Assembly (NCBI GenBank): GCA_039807745.1
Contig: JBDHRV010000008.1
Span: 1-49,932, forward strand
Source of the DNA: JAEUMW01 sp039807745
Lineage (GTDB): Bacteria > Pseudomonadota > Gammaproteobacteria > Burkholderiales > JAEUMW01
DNA: 49,932 bases
Direction: 5' to 3'
Shown here: in pieces, positions 1-7,758 of the stretch
How positions within the stretch are numbered: position 1 is the stretch's first letter
Layout: each line of letters opens with the position of its first letter
Made by a program: the position numbers and the translations under genes
The notes under the pieces: generated by a model
Database searches by the model: none
What the model was told of the DNA's origin: nothing
Seen by the model: only the letters and a program-made list of their open reading frames with translations

Positions 1-911
1 GCACGCTCCAGAGAACGCATGGCCGCGTGTTGCGGCGACAGCGGCGCGCGGCCGCTCAACGTGACGCCGACGGGGTCCGGTTTGCCGATGGCTTCGAGAT
101 ATTCGAACGGGTTGTGCGCGCTGAACACGCGGATCTCGGGGTGACTCGCCGTCAGCTGCCGCAGGCGCGCCTGATTGCGCAGCCGTTCGCCGCGGCGCGT
201 CTGCACGATTGCCTGGAACAGTCCCACCAGCGGCGCACACTGTCGGCGCTCGCCGTGCACTTCCCGCGGATCGAAATACGCGTCCCCGGCATGCAACAGC
301 CAGCCGCGCGCGTCCTGCACGGCGATGCCACAGTGACCGAGCGTGTGCCCGAACAGCGGGATGAGCAGAATGTCCGGCGGAAGTCCGCGCAGTGCACGGA
401 TCGCCTCGAAGCCCATCCAGGGCTCGCCTTCCTCGGAATAGGTCTCGAACTTCGGGTTGTGAGCCCACATCACCGGCAGGTAACGATGCTTGGCCTTGAG
501 CGACTTGCGCTCCGTGGCGGCTTTCAGCTCTGCGGCGTGCAGATGCACCGTCGCGTGCGGGAAATCCGACAGGCCGCCCACGTGATCCAGGTCCATGTGC
601 GTCATCACGATGTGGCGCACGTCCTCCGGTTTGAACCCGAGCGCACGGATCTGGTTCACCGCCGCGTAGGACCCGTCGCGCTTGGGATTCGCGTAGACGT
701 ACGTGAACATCACCCCGAGCCGCTGCGCCGGGTTCACGAAGTCGGGGGTACCGAGTCCGGTGTCCACCAGCACCAGTCCGCTCGCCGGCGTTTCGATCAA
801 CAGGCAGTGGCAGGCCAGTTGGCGGCCATGGATGGAGAGGCGTTGAATGCAGGCGCAGTTCAGGTGATGGATTCGGTATCCCGCCGGACCGGCTTCTGTG
901 GCATCGGGCAT
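1..911 (-). CDS. MBL-fold metallo-hydrolase (3' end outside window)
   Basis: This is a zinc-type metallo-beta-lactamase-fold hydrolase of the broad group that includes AHL lactonases; its substrate cannot be told from sequence. About 303 codons are present and the reading frame runs off the window edge without a stop. The metal motif THMDLDH sits at residues 104-110, so it is HxDxDH rather than the classical HxHxDH. Further likely ligands are H189/H193 in GHTLGH and D210 in HAGDAYF. There is no signal peptide, so it is probably cytoplasmic. ATG at 911 gives a natural N-terminus; a second in-frame ATG lies at 904. It is divergent from the TetR gene at 1011, and a palindrome lies about 15 bp upstream of its start, so the TetR protein is its likely regulator (inference). 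Confidence 0.85.
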   Translation of the reverse strand, partial: MPDATEAGPAGYRIHHLNCACIQRLSIHGRQLACHCLLIETPASGLVLVDTGLGTPDFVNPAQRLGVMFTYVYANPKRDGSYAAVNQIRALGFKPEDVRHIVMTHMDLDHVGGLSDFPHATVHLHAAELKAATERKSLKAKHRYLPVMWAHNPKFETYSEEGEPWMGFEAIRALRGLPPDILLIPLFGHTLGHCGIAVQDARGWLLHAGDAYFDPREVHGERRQCAPLVGLFQAIVQTRRGERLRNQARLRQLTASHPEIRVFSAHNPFEYLEAIGKPDPVGVTLSGRAPLSPQHAAMRSLER

Positions 912-923
912 CGGTAGTCTCAA

Positions 924-995
924 GATAAGAGGAACGACTGTTCCTTATCGTAGTTGCTCCTGTGGCGACTGTAAAGGGGAAGAATTATTCCTTTT
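924..995. promoter_or_regulatory. Two matching operator-like palindromes between hydrolase and tetR
   Basis: The sequence AAGRGGAA-N6-TTCCTT occurs twice, at 927-946 and 974-993. All specified bases agree except the R, which is A in the first copy and G in the second. The first copy extends to a longer near-palindrome from GATAAG at 924 to TTATC ending at 949. The second copy abuts a -10-like TATACT at 998-1003. Position and symmetry fit TetR operators controlling both divergent genes; binding is inferred. Confidence 0.6.
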
Positions 996-997
996 GG

Positions 998-1003
998 TAT
1001 ACT
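998..1003 (+). promoter_or_regulatory. -10-like hexamer directly before tetR
   Basis: TATACT lies only seven bases before the ATG at 1011. If used as a -10 box, transcription would start at or next to the start codon, giving a leaderless mRNA. No Shine-Dalgarno sequence is seen at normal spacing; AAGGGGAAG at 974-982 is too far away. No clear -35 was found. Confidence 0.35.
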
Positions 1004-1010
1004 CCCGGCC

Positions 1011-1700
1011 ATGCCGAAGATTTCCGAAGAACAATGGCAGGAGCGCCGCCTGCAGATACTGGAGGCCGCGTGGCGCTGTTTTTACCGCAACGGCGTGCAA
1101 TCCACGACCATGGAAGACATCATCACGGAGTCGCGGATGGCGGCGAGCGCGATGTACCGTTACTTCCGCGGCAAGGAAGACATCATTCTGAGCGCGATAT
1201 CGGCGTCGATGGGCGCGCTGGCGGCTCAGGTGGCGCCCCTGATTCGGGGTGCCGAGGTTTCCAACCCTGCGGATTTCATCGCCAAGATGCTGCTCACGAT
1301 CGAGCGGTTCAGCGCGCGCGATGGATACAACCTGCTGCCGATTGCAGTTCATGGCTGGAGCGAGGCGCAGCGCGACGAGCGGGTGCGTGGGCTGCTGCGC
1401 GAGTCCTACCTGCGGTTCCGTGTGCTGTTCGCGGAGCGCGTCGTGCAGTGGCAGCGGAATGGTGTCGTCGGCAGCCAGGCGTCCGCACTGGAAGTCGCAC
1501 AGGTCCTGCAGTCGATGATCCTCGGATACATCGTGCAGCGGACGATCATGCGGGATGTTGCGGCGAAAGGCCAGGCACGCGGAGTAGGTGCAATGATGGA
1601 CACCCGATTCGACGCCCCCGGGATCGATACCCGGCCGCTCGAGCGTAGCGTCCGCGCGAACACTACCCGCCGGCTCGTTACACGAAAGAGGAAAAAGTAG
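1011..1700 (+). CDS. TetR/AcrR family transcriptional regulator
   Basis: This 229-aa protein has the usual TetR length. The N-terminal helix-turn-helix spans roughly residues 10-55, with the typical pattern RLQILEAAWRCFYRNGV, then TTMEDI and SAMYRYFRGKEDI. The C-terminal two thirds form the variable ligand-binding domain, and the last residues are basic (TRKRKK). It is divergent from the hydrolase gene at 911, and the 99-bp gap holds two copies of a palindrome, so autorepression and control of the hydrolase are likely. The inducer is unknown. The ATG at 1011 is the only start that keeps the HTH close to the N-terminus; it has no clear ribosome site. Confidence 0.9.
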   Translation: MPKISEEQWQERRLQILEAAWRCFYRNGVQSTTMEDIITESRMAASAMYRYFRGKEDIILSAISASMGALAAQVAPLIRGAEVSNPADFIAKMLLTIERFSARDGYNLLPIAVHGWSEAQRDERVRGLLRESYLRFRVLFAERVVQWQRNGVVGSQASALEVAQVLQSMILGYIVQRTIMRDVAAKGQARGVGAMMDTRFDAPGIDTRPLERSVRANTTRRLVTRKRKK

Positions 1701-1782
1701 CTGCGGCGAGAATGAAACCCGCCGTGAGGAGCGTCGAGACAAGCGCGGCGATCAAGGCGAGTGGATTGGCCTGATCGCTCAC
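1678..1782 (-). CDS. Small hydrophobic ORF, 34 aa, at end of siderophore operon
   Basis: A GTG start at 1782 would give a 34-aa peptide with one hydrophobic stretch (LALIAALVSTLLTAGFILAAA), a plausible single membrane helix. It follows the receptor stop at 1817 by about 34 bp on the same strand, and its last bases overlap the 3' end of the convergent tetR gene. An in-frame ATG at 1860, inside the receptor gene, would add 26 mostly polar residues. Small membrane proteins are common at the end of PepSY/TonB-receptor operons, and another one lies at 6307. There is no strong Shine-Dalgarno site. It may not be translated. Confidence 0.3.
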   Translation of the reverse strand: MSDQANPLALIAALVSTLLTAGFILAAATFSSFV

Positions 1783-1816
1783 GGTCCGGTCCGCCCCTGC
1801 TCCCGGCTTTGAGCCA

Positions 1817-3970
1817 TCAGAAGTCGAACTGGGCGCTGACGCGGAAGGTTCGCGGCGCACCCTGCACCAGGATGAAGCCCCAGCTCGGCAACCAGTACGC
1901 CTCGTTCAACAGGTTGTTGATACCGAAGCGCAGCGTCGTCGTGGTGTCACCAACCTTCGTCACGTAGCGCGAACCGATGTCGATGGTGTAGTACGACGGC
2001 GCGAAGTTCAGATTGTTGGACTCGAGCGGGCGGTTGCTGACGAAGTTGGCGCCGCCGTTCACGAACAGCCCCGGCGCTTGCGGCACCGCGTACTCGCTGA
2101 AGATGAGCGCCGTGAACTCGGGCGCGCCGGCGGCCCGCTTGCCGTTGAGCAGAGGATCGTCGCTGTCGTTCTCGGTGTGGAGGTACATGAGACCTGCGGT
2201 GACCGACCAGTCGCGCGTCGGGCGCACCCGGCCGGACCACTCCACGCCGGTGTAGGTCTCGTCACCCGACTGCTCGAAGACACCGACGCTGTTGATGGCC
2301 TCGAGTCCCTTCTTCAGTTGGAAGACCGCGGCGGAAGTCGACCACCAGGCCTCCTCGACCTTCACGCCCAGCTCGTACTGCTTGGTCGTGATCGGCGGCA
2401 GCGACTGGCCATAGTTCGACGTACCGAGCGGCGCGCTTCCCCCTTGCTCCAGCGCCTGAACGTAGCTCGCATAGATGGTCATCGGCGGCATCGGCTTGTA
2501 CATGAGGGCCACCGTCGGCGTCCATGGATTCGCCGTGTAGGTGGCGCCGCCGAAGTTGTAGGTGTCCTGCCGGTAATCGATGTAGCGCAGGCCGAGCAGC
2601 GCCGACCATGCGGGGGTGAAGTTGACGGTGTCGCTGGCGAAGATGCTGGTTTGCTGGGTCTTGCTCTGCAGCTGGATATCGCGCGGCATCACCTGGCCGG
2701 GGTTGAAGAAGGAGACAGGCGCCTGGTAGATGTTGCCGAAACCCAGCGTCGTCTGCGAGAAGGTTTGGGTCCAGAGTTGCTCCAGTTCCTGCCAGGCGGC
2801 GCCGAAGGCGACGTCGTGCTGCAGGAAGCCGGTGGAGAACCTGCCGGTGACGATGGCATCCACGTTCTGGGTCGGATAGCGCTGCGGCCCGGCGAACTGG
2901 TTGTCCAGGTAGTTCCCGAAGTTGTCGAGCAGGATCAGCGCGCTGTCGTAGTTGGTGCGGTTCTGCTCCGCCCAGCGATACGCAAGGCGCGCATTCCAGT
3001 CTTCCGCGAACGCCCAGTTGAGCGACGTGCCCGCCATCTTGAATTCGGTGTCGTGGTAGGTGAACGGCTGTGCGAGCCGCACGTTGCCCTTGATCGGGGA
3101 GGGGAGTTGCGTCACCGGCGTGAGCACCCGATCGATGCCCATGAACTGCAGGAAATTGTCGGGAAGCCCGTAAGCCTGGTAGGGGACGACACCGTAATAG
3201 GCCGCATACACGCGGCGCTTCTGGAAGAGCCCATCCGCCTGGAAGACCAGGTCGGGCGTGATGCGCCAGTCGAGGGCGGCCATGCCGGACGTGCGCCGGA
3301 TGTATCCGCCGTCGTTGACGAAGGTGTCGCCCTGCTCCTGCACGGCGTTGAGACGATAGCCGAACATCTTGTCCTCGCCGAGGCGTCCGGCGAGGTCGAC
3401 CTGGCCTTTCAGCGTGGCGTCGTTCATGTAACCGACGCTCACCGAGCGCAGCGGCTCATCGGTCGGTCGCTTCAGGACGAAGTTCGCGATGCCGCCCGGC
3501 GCACCGAAGCCGTACATGAAGCCGCCAGAGCCCTTGAGCAGTTCCACGCGCTGGAAGTGCTCAAGGGGCAGATCGCTGCCCCAGTTTGCAATCGACAGTC
3601 CGTCGACCTTATAGCCGTTCAGGAGATCGAGCTGCAGGCCGCGGATCACGATGCCGGACGCTTCGCCGATGTAGCCGTCATTCAAGGGGATCACCGACGG
3701 GTCCAGCTTGAAGACGTCGCCGATGGTGATCGCCTGGCGATCCTCGATCGATTGCTGGTCGACCACATCGATGGAGAACGGCGTGTCGAGCACCGGCCGG
3801 TCGCCGAGCGCCCCGGTGGTGGCACTCGTGTTCGGCCCCGAGTCGGTCACCCGTACTTCGGGCAGCGGTGTCTCGGCTTCGGAAGGTGGACTCAACTGTG
3901 CGTGAGAGGCGAGCGGGGCATTGAGGGCGAGCGCCACGGCCGCGGCGACGGAACTGCGTGCGATTGCCAT
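1817..3970 (-). CDS. TonB-dependent siderophore receptor (tandem copy A)
   Basis: This 717-aa outer-membrane receptor should import a ferric siderophore using TonB energy. It has a signal peptide (residues 1 to about 24, ending ASHAQ), a TonB-box-like segment PEVRVTDSG near residue 36, a plug domain starting at GALGDRPVLDTPFSIDVVD, and a beta-barrel ending in QFDF with a terminal aromatic residue. The ATG at 3970 is preceded by CAGGAG at good spacing; the frame is open for a further 215 codons upstream, but those run through the end of the next receptor. The neighbouring receptor (4066-6237) shares the GALGDRP-LDTPFSI plug segment, so the two are diverged tandem copies. The ligand is not predictable; the neighbours suggest Fur control. 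Confidence 0.92.
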   Translation of the reverse strand: MAIARSSVAAAVALALNAPLASHAQLSPPSEAETPLPEVRVTDSGPNTSATTGALGDRPVLDTPFSIDVVDQQSIEDRQAITIGDVFKLDPSVIPLNDGYIGEASGIVIRGLQLDLLNGYKVDGLSIANWGSDLPLEHFQRVELLKGSGGFMYGFGAPGGIANFVLKRPTDEPLRSVSVGYMNDATLKGQVDLAGRLGEDKMFGYRLNAVQEQGDTFVNDGGYIRRTSGMAALDWRITPDLVFQADGLFQKRRVYAAYYGVVPYQAYGLPDNFLQFMGIDRVLTPVTQLPSPIKGNVRLAQPFTYHDTEFKMAGTSLNWAFAEDWNARLAYRWAEQNRTNYDSALILLDNFGNYLDNQFAGPQRYPTQNVDAIVTGRFSTGFLQHDVAFGAAWQELEQLWTQTFSQTTLGFGNIYQAPVSFFNPGQVMPRDIQLQSKTQQTSIFASDTVNFTPAWSALLGLRYIDYRQDTYNFGGATYTANPWTPTVALMYKPMPPMTIYASYVQALEQGGSAPLGTSNYGQSLPPITTKQYELGVKVEEAWWSTSAAVFQLKKGLEAINSVGVFEQSGDETYTGVEWSGRVRPTRDWSVTAGLMYLHTENDSDDPLLNGKRAAGAPEFTALIFSEYAVPQAPGLFVNGGANFVSNRPLESNNLNFAPSYYTIDIGSRYVTKVGDTTTTLRFGINNLLNEAYWLPSWGFILVQGAPRTFRVSAQFDF

Positions 3971-4010
3971 ACGTTGAGCTCCTGGTATCGATGGCTCGCT
4001 CGCACGGACG

Positions 4011-4024
4011 CTGGCTGGCTGGTT
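4011..4024 (-). repeat. CCAGCCAGC leader motif, receptor A
   Basis: On the minus strand this reads AACCAGCCAGCCAG, about 40 bases before the receptor ATG. Similar AGCCAGC tracts occur before receptor B, tonB and hmuR. It may be a shared post-transcriptional signal or chance in GC-rich DNA. Confidence 0.4.
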
Positions 4025-4065
4025 GTTGGAAGGAAGCTTGTTGGATCGGTTGCAGGTGCCCCTGT

Positions 4066-6237
4066 TCAGAAAGACATGCGCGCAGTGAGCCGGACGGTCA
4101 GCGGCAGGCCGAGCGAGAGGAAGCCGGAGTTCGCGTTGGACCAGTAGTTTCGGTTGGCCACGTTCTCGACCGCGAACAGGATGCTCGCCGGCTTGCCGAA
4201 CGCGAACGTTTCGTAGCGCGCCCCCACGTCGAAACGCGTCCACGACGGTATCGACGCCGTGTTGCTCGCGTTTGCGTACTGTTTCCCGGCGTAGTAGATG
4301 CCGCCGGTGAGAAAGAGACCCTGCAATGCCCCGATCCGGTACTCGCCATAGAGGTTTGCAGTAAAGTCCGGTACACCCGGGGGGCGCTTCCCCGAGGTGA
4401 GCGGATTGCCGGTCGCGACGTTCTCGGGGTCGATGTACATGATGCCGCCGACCAGGTTGAAGTCCGGCGTTACGCGCCCCGTCGCGAGAAACTCGACCCC
4501 CTTGTGGCGCTGTTCGCCCTGCTGGACATACCGATTGGTGACCGGATCGACGAAGTTGAGCGGTCTCGTCATATCGAAGGCAGCCAGGGTGAGCAGCAGA
4601 TCCTTCAACTGCCACTTCGCGCCGATCTCGTACTGCTCCGTAACGGCGGGCGGCAGTGCCTGGTTCGCGTTAACCGTGCCGGCCGGTGCGGTCGCCCCTG
4701 CTTCGAGTCCTTCCACGTAGCTGCCGTAGATCAGGGCTTCGGGAACGGGCTTGAACATCAGGGCAAGGGCGGGTGTGGTCTTCGACACACTGGCCGACGT
4801 CGTGATCGCGCCGGTGACGAGGCTGTAGTTGTCCTGGTCCAGGTCGACGTAGCGACCGCCGACGAGCACGGACCACTGCTCTCCCCAGCCGATGATGTCG
4901 CTCAGGAGGATGCTGTACGAGCGTGACCTCAGCGACCGCCGGGTGTCCGGCATCGCCGGCGTGAGGTTGGGATAGTCGCGCGGAAAGTAGAGGTTGGAAG
5001 GCAGCATCGGAATCCTTCCCTGGGCGGACTTCTGGTTCTCTCCTTCGCCTGCGATACCGCCCGTGAATTGATTCGAAAGGGGACCCAGCGGAAACTTTCC
5101 GTGGACCAGCACCTGTCCGCTGCCGTAGTTCGTGTCCAGCGTGTTCGCGCTGTTCAGCGTCAACGTATCGCCGAACCTGTTTGTAATGAGACCGGTACTG
5201 CCGGCAAACACGGTCGGCCGCCAGGTGTGGCCGAGGAGAGCCTGAGCGGTCATGGACCAGTCTGGCGCGAAGGCCCAGTCGGCGCGCAGCGTTCCACGAT
5301 AATCCTGCTGCTGGAAGTCGTTCCAGGAGAACGACAGGTTCTGGCGGGCGTTCGGCGCGGCGGGAACCGCAACGCCGGGCGCTACGAGAAAGAAGGACTG
5401 GAATCGCGGGGTCTTGTTGTCGACGTAGTCGAACGTGCCGTTGAAGACGAGGTCTGGCGATGCGCGCCAGTCCGCAGCCAGTGTGGCGACCGTCTGCTCC
5501 CAGCGCGAGCCCTTGACCGACTGCTCGCCGTCGCGATACGCGAGATTGGTGCGGTATCCGAATTGCCGCTCGGCTCCGAAGCGATCGCCGATGTCCGCAT
5601 GCACACCGAACAGCGACTCGCTTTCATAGCTCGCCGAGATGGTGCGTACCGGCGTGTCGAGCGGGCGCTTCGGTATATAGTTGAGCACGCCCCCCAAGCT
5701 GCTGGATGTCGCACCCATGCCGTTGAGGAAGACCGAAGCCCCCTTCATGATGTCGATGCGTTCGATGCCCTGCAGCTGGTTGCGTCCACCGTTCAGGGCG
5801 ACGAATGCGGGCAGGCCGTCGTAGAGGTAACCCCCGGTGCCGATGAGGAACCCGCGCAGGGTGGTCCACGGGATCGGCAGGAAGCCATAGGCGAAGGACG
5901 GATCGTTCTTGAAGACGTCCTGTGGTGTGGCCATCTGCTGGTTCTCGATCAGCGCTTCGGTGACGACGTTGATCGAGAACGGCGTATCGAGCAGCGGCCG
6001 GTCACCCAGCGCCCCGGTGTTCGCGTCCGTGGCGCGAAAGCTGTCGGTCCCGGGGGTGGCCTGCACGCGCACTTCGTCCAGTTGCGGCTCCTGAGCCTGC
6101 GCACTGCCCTGTTTCTTGTCGCCCGCGGTGTCCTCCGACTGCGTGGCCTGTGCCACTGCCTCCTGCGCGATCGCAGCGCACGGCGTGCTGAGCGCGACAG
6201 CGACCGCGGCGCCGATCGAGTATCGAACAATATCCAT
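4066..6237 (-). CDS. TonB-dependent siderophore receptor (tandem copy B)
   Basis: This 723-aa outer-membrane siderophore receptor belongs to the FhuE/FpvA-like group (general family assignment). It has a signal peptide ending near CAAIAQE, a TonB-box-like DEVRVQATPG near residue 55, a plug beginning GALGDRPLLDTPFSINVV, and a barrel ending in RLTARMSF with the expected C-terminal Phe. The ATG at 6237 has GAGGAAGAAG upstream; an in-frame start at 6294 would add 19 residues, mostly polar. It follows the 61-aa membrane ORF and the PepSY gene and precedes receptor A, with 95 bp between the receptors. Operon position implies iron-repressed expression from the Fur promoter near 14360. Confidence 0.93.
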   Translation of the reverse strand: MDIVRYSIGAAVAVALSTPCAAIAQEAVAQATQSEDTAGDKKQGSAQAQEPQLDEVRVQATPGTDSFRATDANTGALGDRPLLDTPFSINVVTEALIENQQMATPQDVFKNDPSFAYGFLPIPWTTLRGFLIGTGGYLYDGLPAFVALNGGRNQLQGIERIDIMKGASVFLNGMGATSSSLGGVLNYIPKRPLDTPVRTISASYESESLFGVHADIGDRFGAERQFGYRTNLAYRDGEQSVKGSRWEQTVATLAADWRASPDLVFNGTFDYVDNKTPRFQSFFLVAPGVAVPAAPNARQNLSFSWNDFQQQDYRGTLRADWAFAPDWSMTAQALLGHTWRPTVFAGSTGLITNRFGDTLTLNSANTLDTNYGSGQVLVHGKFPLGPLSNQFTGGIAGEGENQKSAQGRIPMLPSNLYFPRDYPNLTPAMPDTRRSLRSRSYSILLSDIIGWGEQWSVLVGGRYVDLDQDNYSLVTGAITTSASVSKTTPALALMFKPVPEALIYGSYVEGLEAGATAPAGTVNANQALPPAVTEQYEIGAKWQLKDLLLTLAAFDMTRPLNFVDPVTNRYVQQGEQRHKGVEFLATGRVTPDFNLVGGIMYIDPENVATGNPLTSGKRPPGVPDFTANLYGEYRIGALQGLFLTGGIYYAGKQYANASNTASIPSWTRFDVGARYETFAFGKPASILFAVENVANRNYWSNANSGFLSLGLPLTVRLTARMSF

Positions 6238-6261
6238 TTGTTCTTCTTCCTCGTGTGGACT

Positions 6262-6289
6262 TGGCTGGCTCGCGCGTTCGCTGGCTGGC
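6262..6289 (-). repeat. AGCCAGC leader motif, two copies, receptor B
   Basis: Two AGCCAGC tracts, at 6262-6270 and 6281-6289, lie in the 69-bp gap between the 61-aa ORF and the receptor B start. They match the tracts before receptor A, tonB and hmuR. Confidence 0.4.
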
Positions 6290-6306
6290 GTCAAGTTGGA
6301 AAAGCG

Positions 6307-6492
6307 CTAACGGGATCTCCCGTGACCGCGCCGGACGCGGATCCGGCAGAACCATCCGATCGCGAGCGGCGCCGTGGCCGTTGCGAGAAACAGCGTGTCG
6401 AGCAGACCCTCGACCAGCAGCATGCCAACGAGGCCGCCGAGGGCCAGCGCGGCGAAAATCAGCGGAATGGTGAACGGTGATTGCCCGTTCAT
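6307..6492 (-). CDS. Small two-helix membrane protein in siderophore operon
   Basis: This 61-aa protein starts MNGQSPFTIPLIFAALALGG and contains two hydrophobic segments (about residues 9-27 and 33-47), then a basic tail (RIRVRRGHGRSR), suggesting an inner-membrane hairpin with a cytoplasmic C-terminus. Its ATG overlaps the stop of the PepSY gene as ATGA, a sign of translational coupling. It is of the kind often found beside PepSY proteins in siderophore loci, but the family was not identified. A helper role to the PepSY protein is inference only. Confidence 0.7.
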   Translation of the reverse strand: MNGQSPFTIPLIFAALALGGLVGMLLVEGLLDTLFLATATAPLAIGWFCRIRVRRGHGRSR

Positions 6493-7667
6493 GCACGCGC
6501 CTCGACCAGTTCGGCGGACCGCCGCCGCGACGTCCGGCGCCGCGTCCACCACAGCCACGCACCGTTGCCGACGATGAACATGGTGAGCCACGTGCAGGCG
6601 AACCACAGAAGCTGCAGCGGCAGCCCGCCGTAGTCGCCGAAGTGCAGCGGCTCGGAGAGCATGATGACCTTGAGGTACCACGGCGCCGGACGGATGTCGG
6701 TGATCGTGCCGGTGGCGGCTTCGATCATCACGATCTCGAACAGCTTGTCGTCATAGCCGCTGGTGCCGTAGAGCAGCGCGTTGTAGTGCAGATCCCCGGA
6801 TAGCTCCGTGCCGGGAAAGGTCATGAAGCGCAGCTCGCGGTGAGGGAGCGCTGCCTGTGCGGCGGCGATCACCGTATCGACGGATGCGGGACCGGACGCG
6901 GCGGCTTCCGTCGCAGGCGTTGTCTTCGCCGCCATCTCCTTGAGCTCGGTGTTGGCCCACACCTGGATCGCGATGCTCGCGAGCGCGAGGAAGACGCCGG
7001 TGAGCGATACCACGAAGGCCCAGCCCAGCACCACGACGCCGATCAGGTTGTGCAGGTCGAGCTGCTTCAATCGCGACCCCGGACGACCGCGCACCGCTCC
7101 GAAGACGATGCGCTTCACATACGGTGCATACACCACGAGCCCCGAAAGCAGCGAGAGCAGCACCAGCAGGGCGATCACGCCGCCGAAGAGCTGACCCGGC
7201 AGATCGAGAAACCAGTTCGCGTGCAGCGTGAGCATGAACCCGGTGAGCGTCTTGCTGAAATCGACCGACTTCAGAAACTCGCCGGTATAGGCGTTGAAGA
7301 ACGCGGGATGCACCTCGTCGAACTTCATCGCCCCGGCGGGACCCATGCCGATGGCGACCCGCTCCGGGGCGTCGGGATCCCAGAAGACGTACATCGGCTT
7401 GCGCTCCGGATACTTCTCCTGCGCGATTGCCACCATCGGCGCGATCGCGGCGGGCTTCGCGTCGGTCGGAATGGTGACTTCCGGCAGCGTCCCCAGCAGT
7501 TCCTCGATCTCGTGATGGAAGATGAGGATGGTCCCCGTCACGCAGAGGACGAAGAAGAAGGGTGTGGCGATCAGGCTCGACCAGCGATGCAGCCACACGT
7601 TGAAGCGGAACCAGCGGGACGTGCGTGCAACGACGTCGCGCTCGGAACGTCCGGTGATCGAACTCAT
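6489..7667 (-). CDS. PepSY-associated TM protein (putative ferric-siderophore reductase), copy 2
   Basis: This 392-aa inner-membrane protein has the PepSY-TM layout: a cytoplasmic start (RFNVWLHRWSSL), a first helix with FHHEIEELLG just after it, a periplasmic domain, paired helices around residues 170-245, a second periplasmic stretch and a last helix (LLWFACTWLTMFIVG) before WLWWTRRRTSRRR. Conserved His residues (H23; H47-H48; LTLHANW; DLHNLIGV) fit a haem- or metal-binding redox role, as in FoxB/FpvG-type proteins that help release iron from siderophores (family knowledge). ATG 7667 has GGAGAGAAACA upstream. The gene is coupled to the downstream 61-aa ORF and lies 91 bp after the first PepSY gene. 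Confidence 0.88.
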   Translation of the reverse strand: MSSITGRSERDVVARTSRWFRFNVWLHRWSSLIATPFFFVLCVTGTILIFHHEIEELLGTLPEVTIPTDAKPAAIAPMVAIAQEKYPERKPMYVFWDPDAPERVAIGMGPAGAMKFDEVHPAFFNAYTGEFLKSVDFSKTLTGFMLTLHANWFLDLPGQLFGGVIALLVLLSLLSGLVVYAPYVKRIVFGAVRGRPGSRLKQLDLHNLIGVVVLGWAFVVSLTGVFLALASIAIQVWANTELKEMAAKTTPATEAAASGPASVDTVIAAAQAALPHRELRFMTFPGTELSGDLHYNALLYGTSGYDDKLFEIVMIEAATGTITDIRPAPWYLKVIMLSEPLHFGDYGGLPLQLLWFACTWLTMFIVGNGAWLWWTRRRTSRRRSAELVEARA

Positions 7668-7758
7668 TGTTTCTCTCCATGCCGGGGTCGTGCGAAAACG
7701 ATCGTCGACGGACGCAGCTCCAGCTGCGGACGAAGGCAGCGGTGGTGAACGGATTGTT

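Noticed and set aside
27..917. Plus-strand 296-aa open frame
   Set aside because: It is antisense to the MBL hydrolase, which has clear motifs; the plus-strand protein is Arg/His-rich and featureless.
2078..4147. Plus-strand 689-aa open frame over receptor A
   Set aside because: Antisense shadow of a GC-rich receptor gene; no family features.
3971..4615. 215-residue N-terminal extension of receptor A
   Set aside because: It would overlap receptor B in another frame; the inner ATG has a signal peptide and ribosome site.
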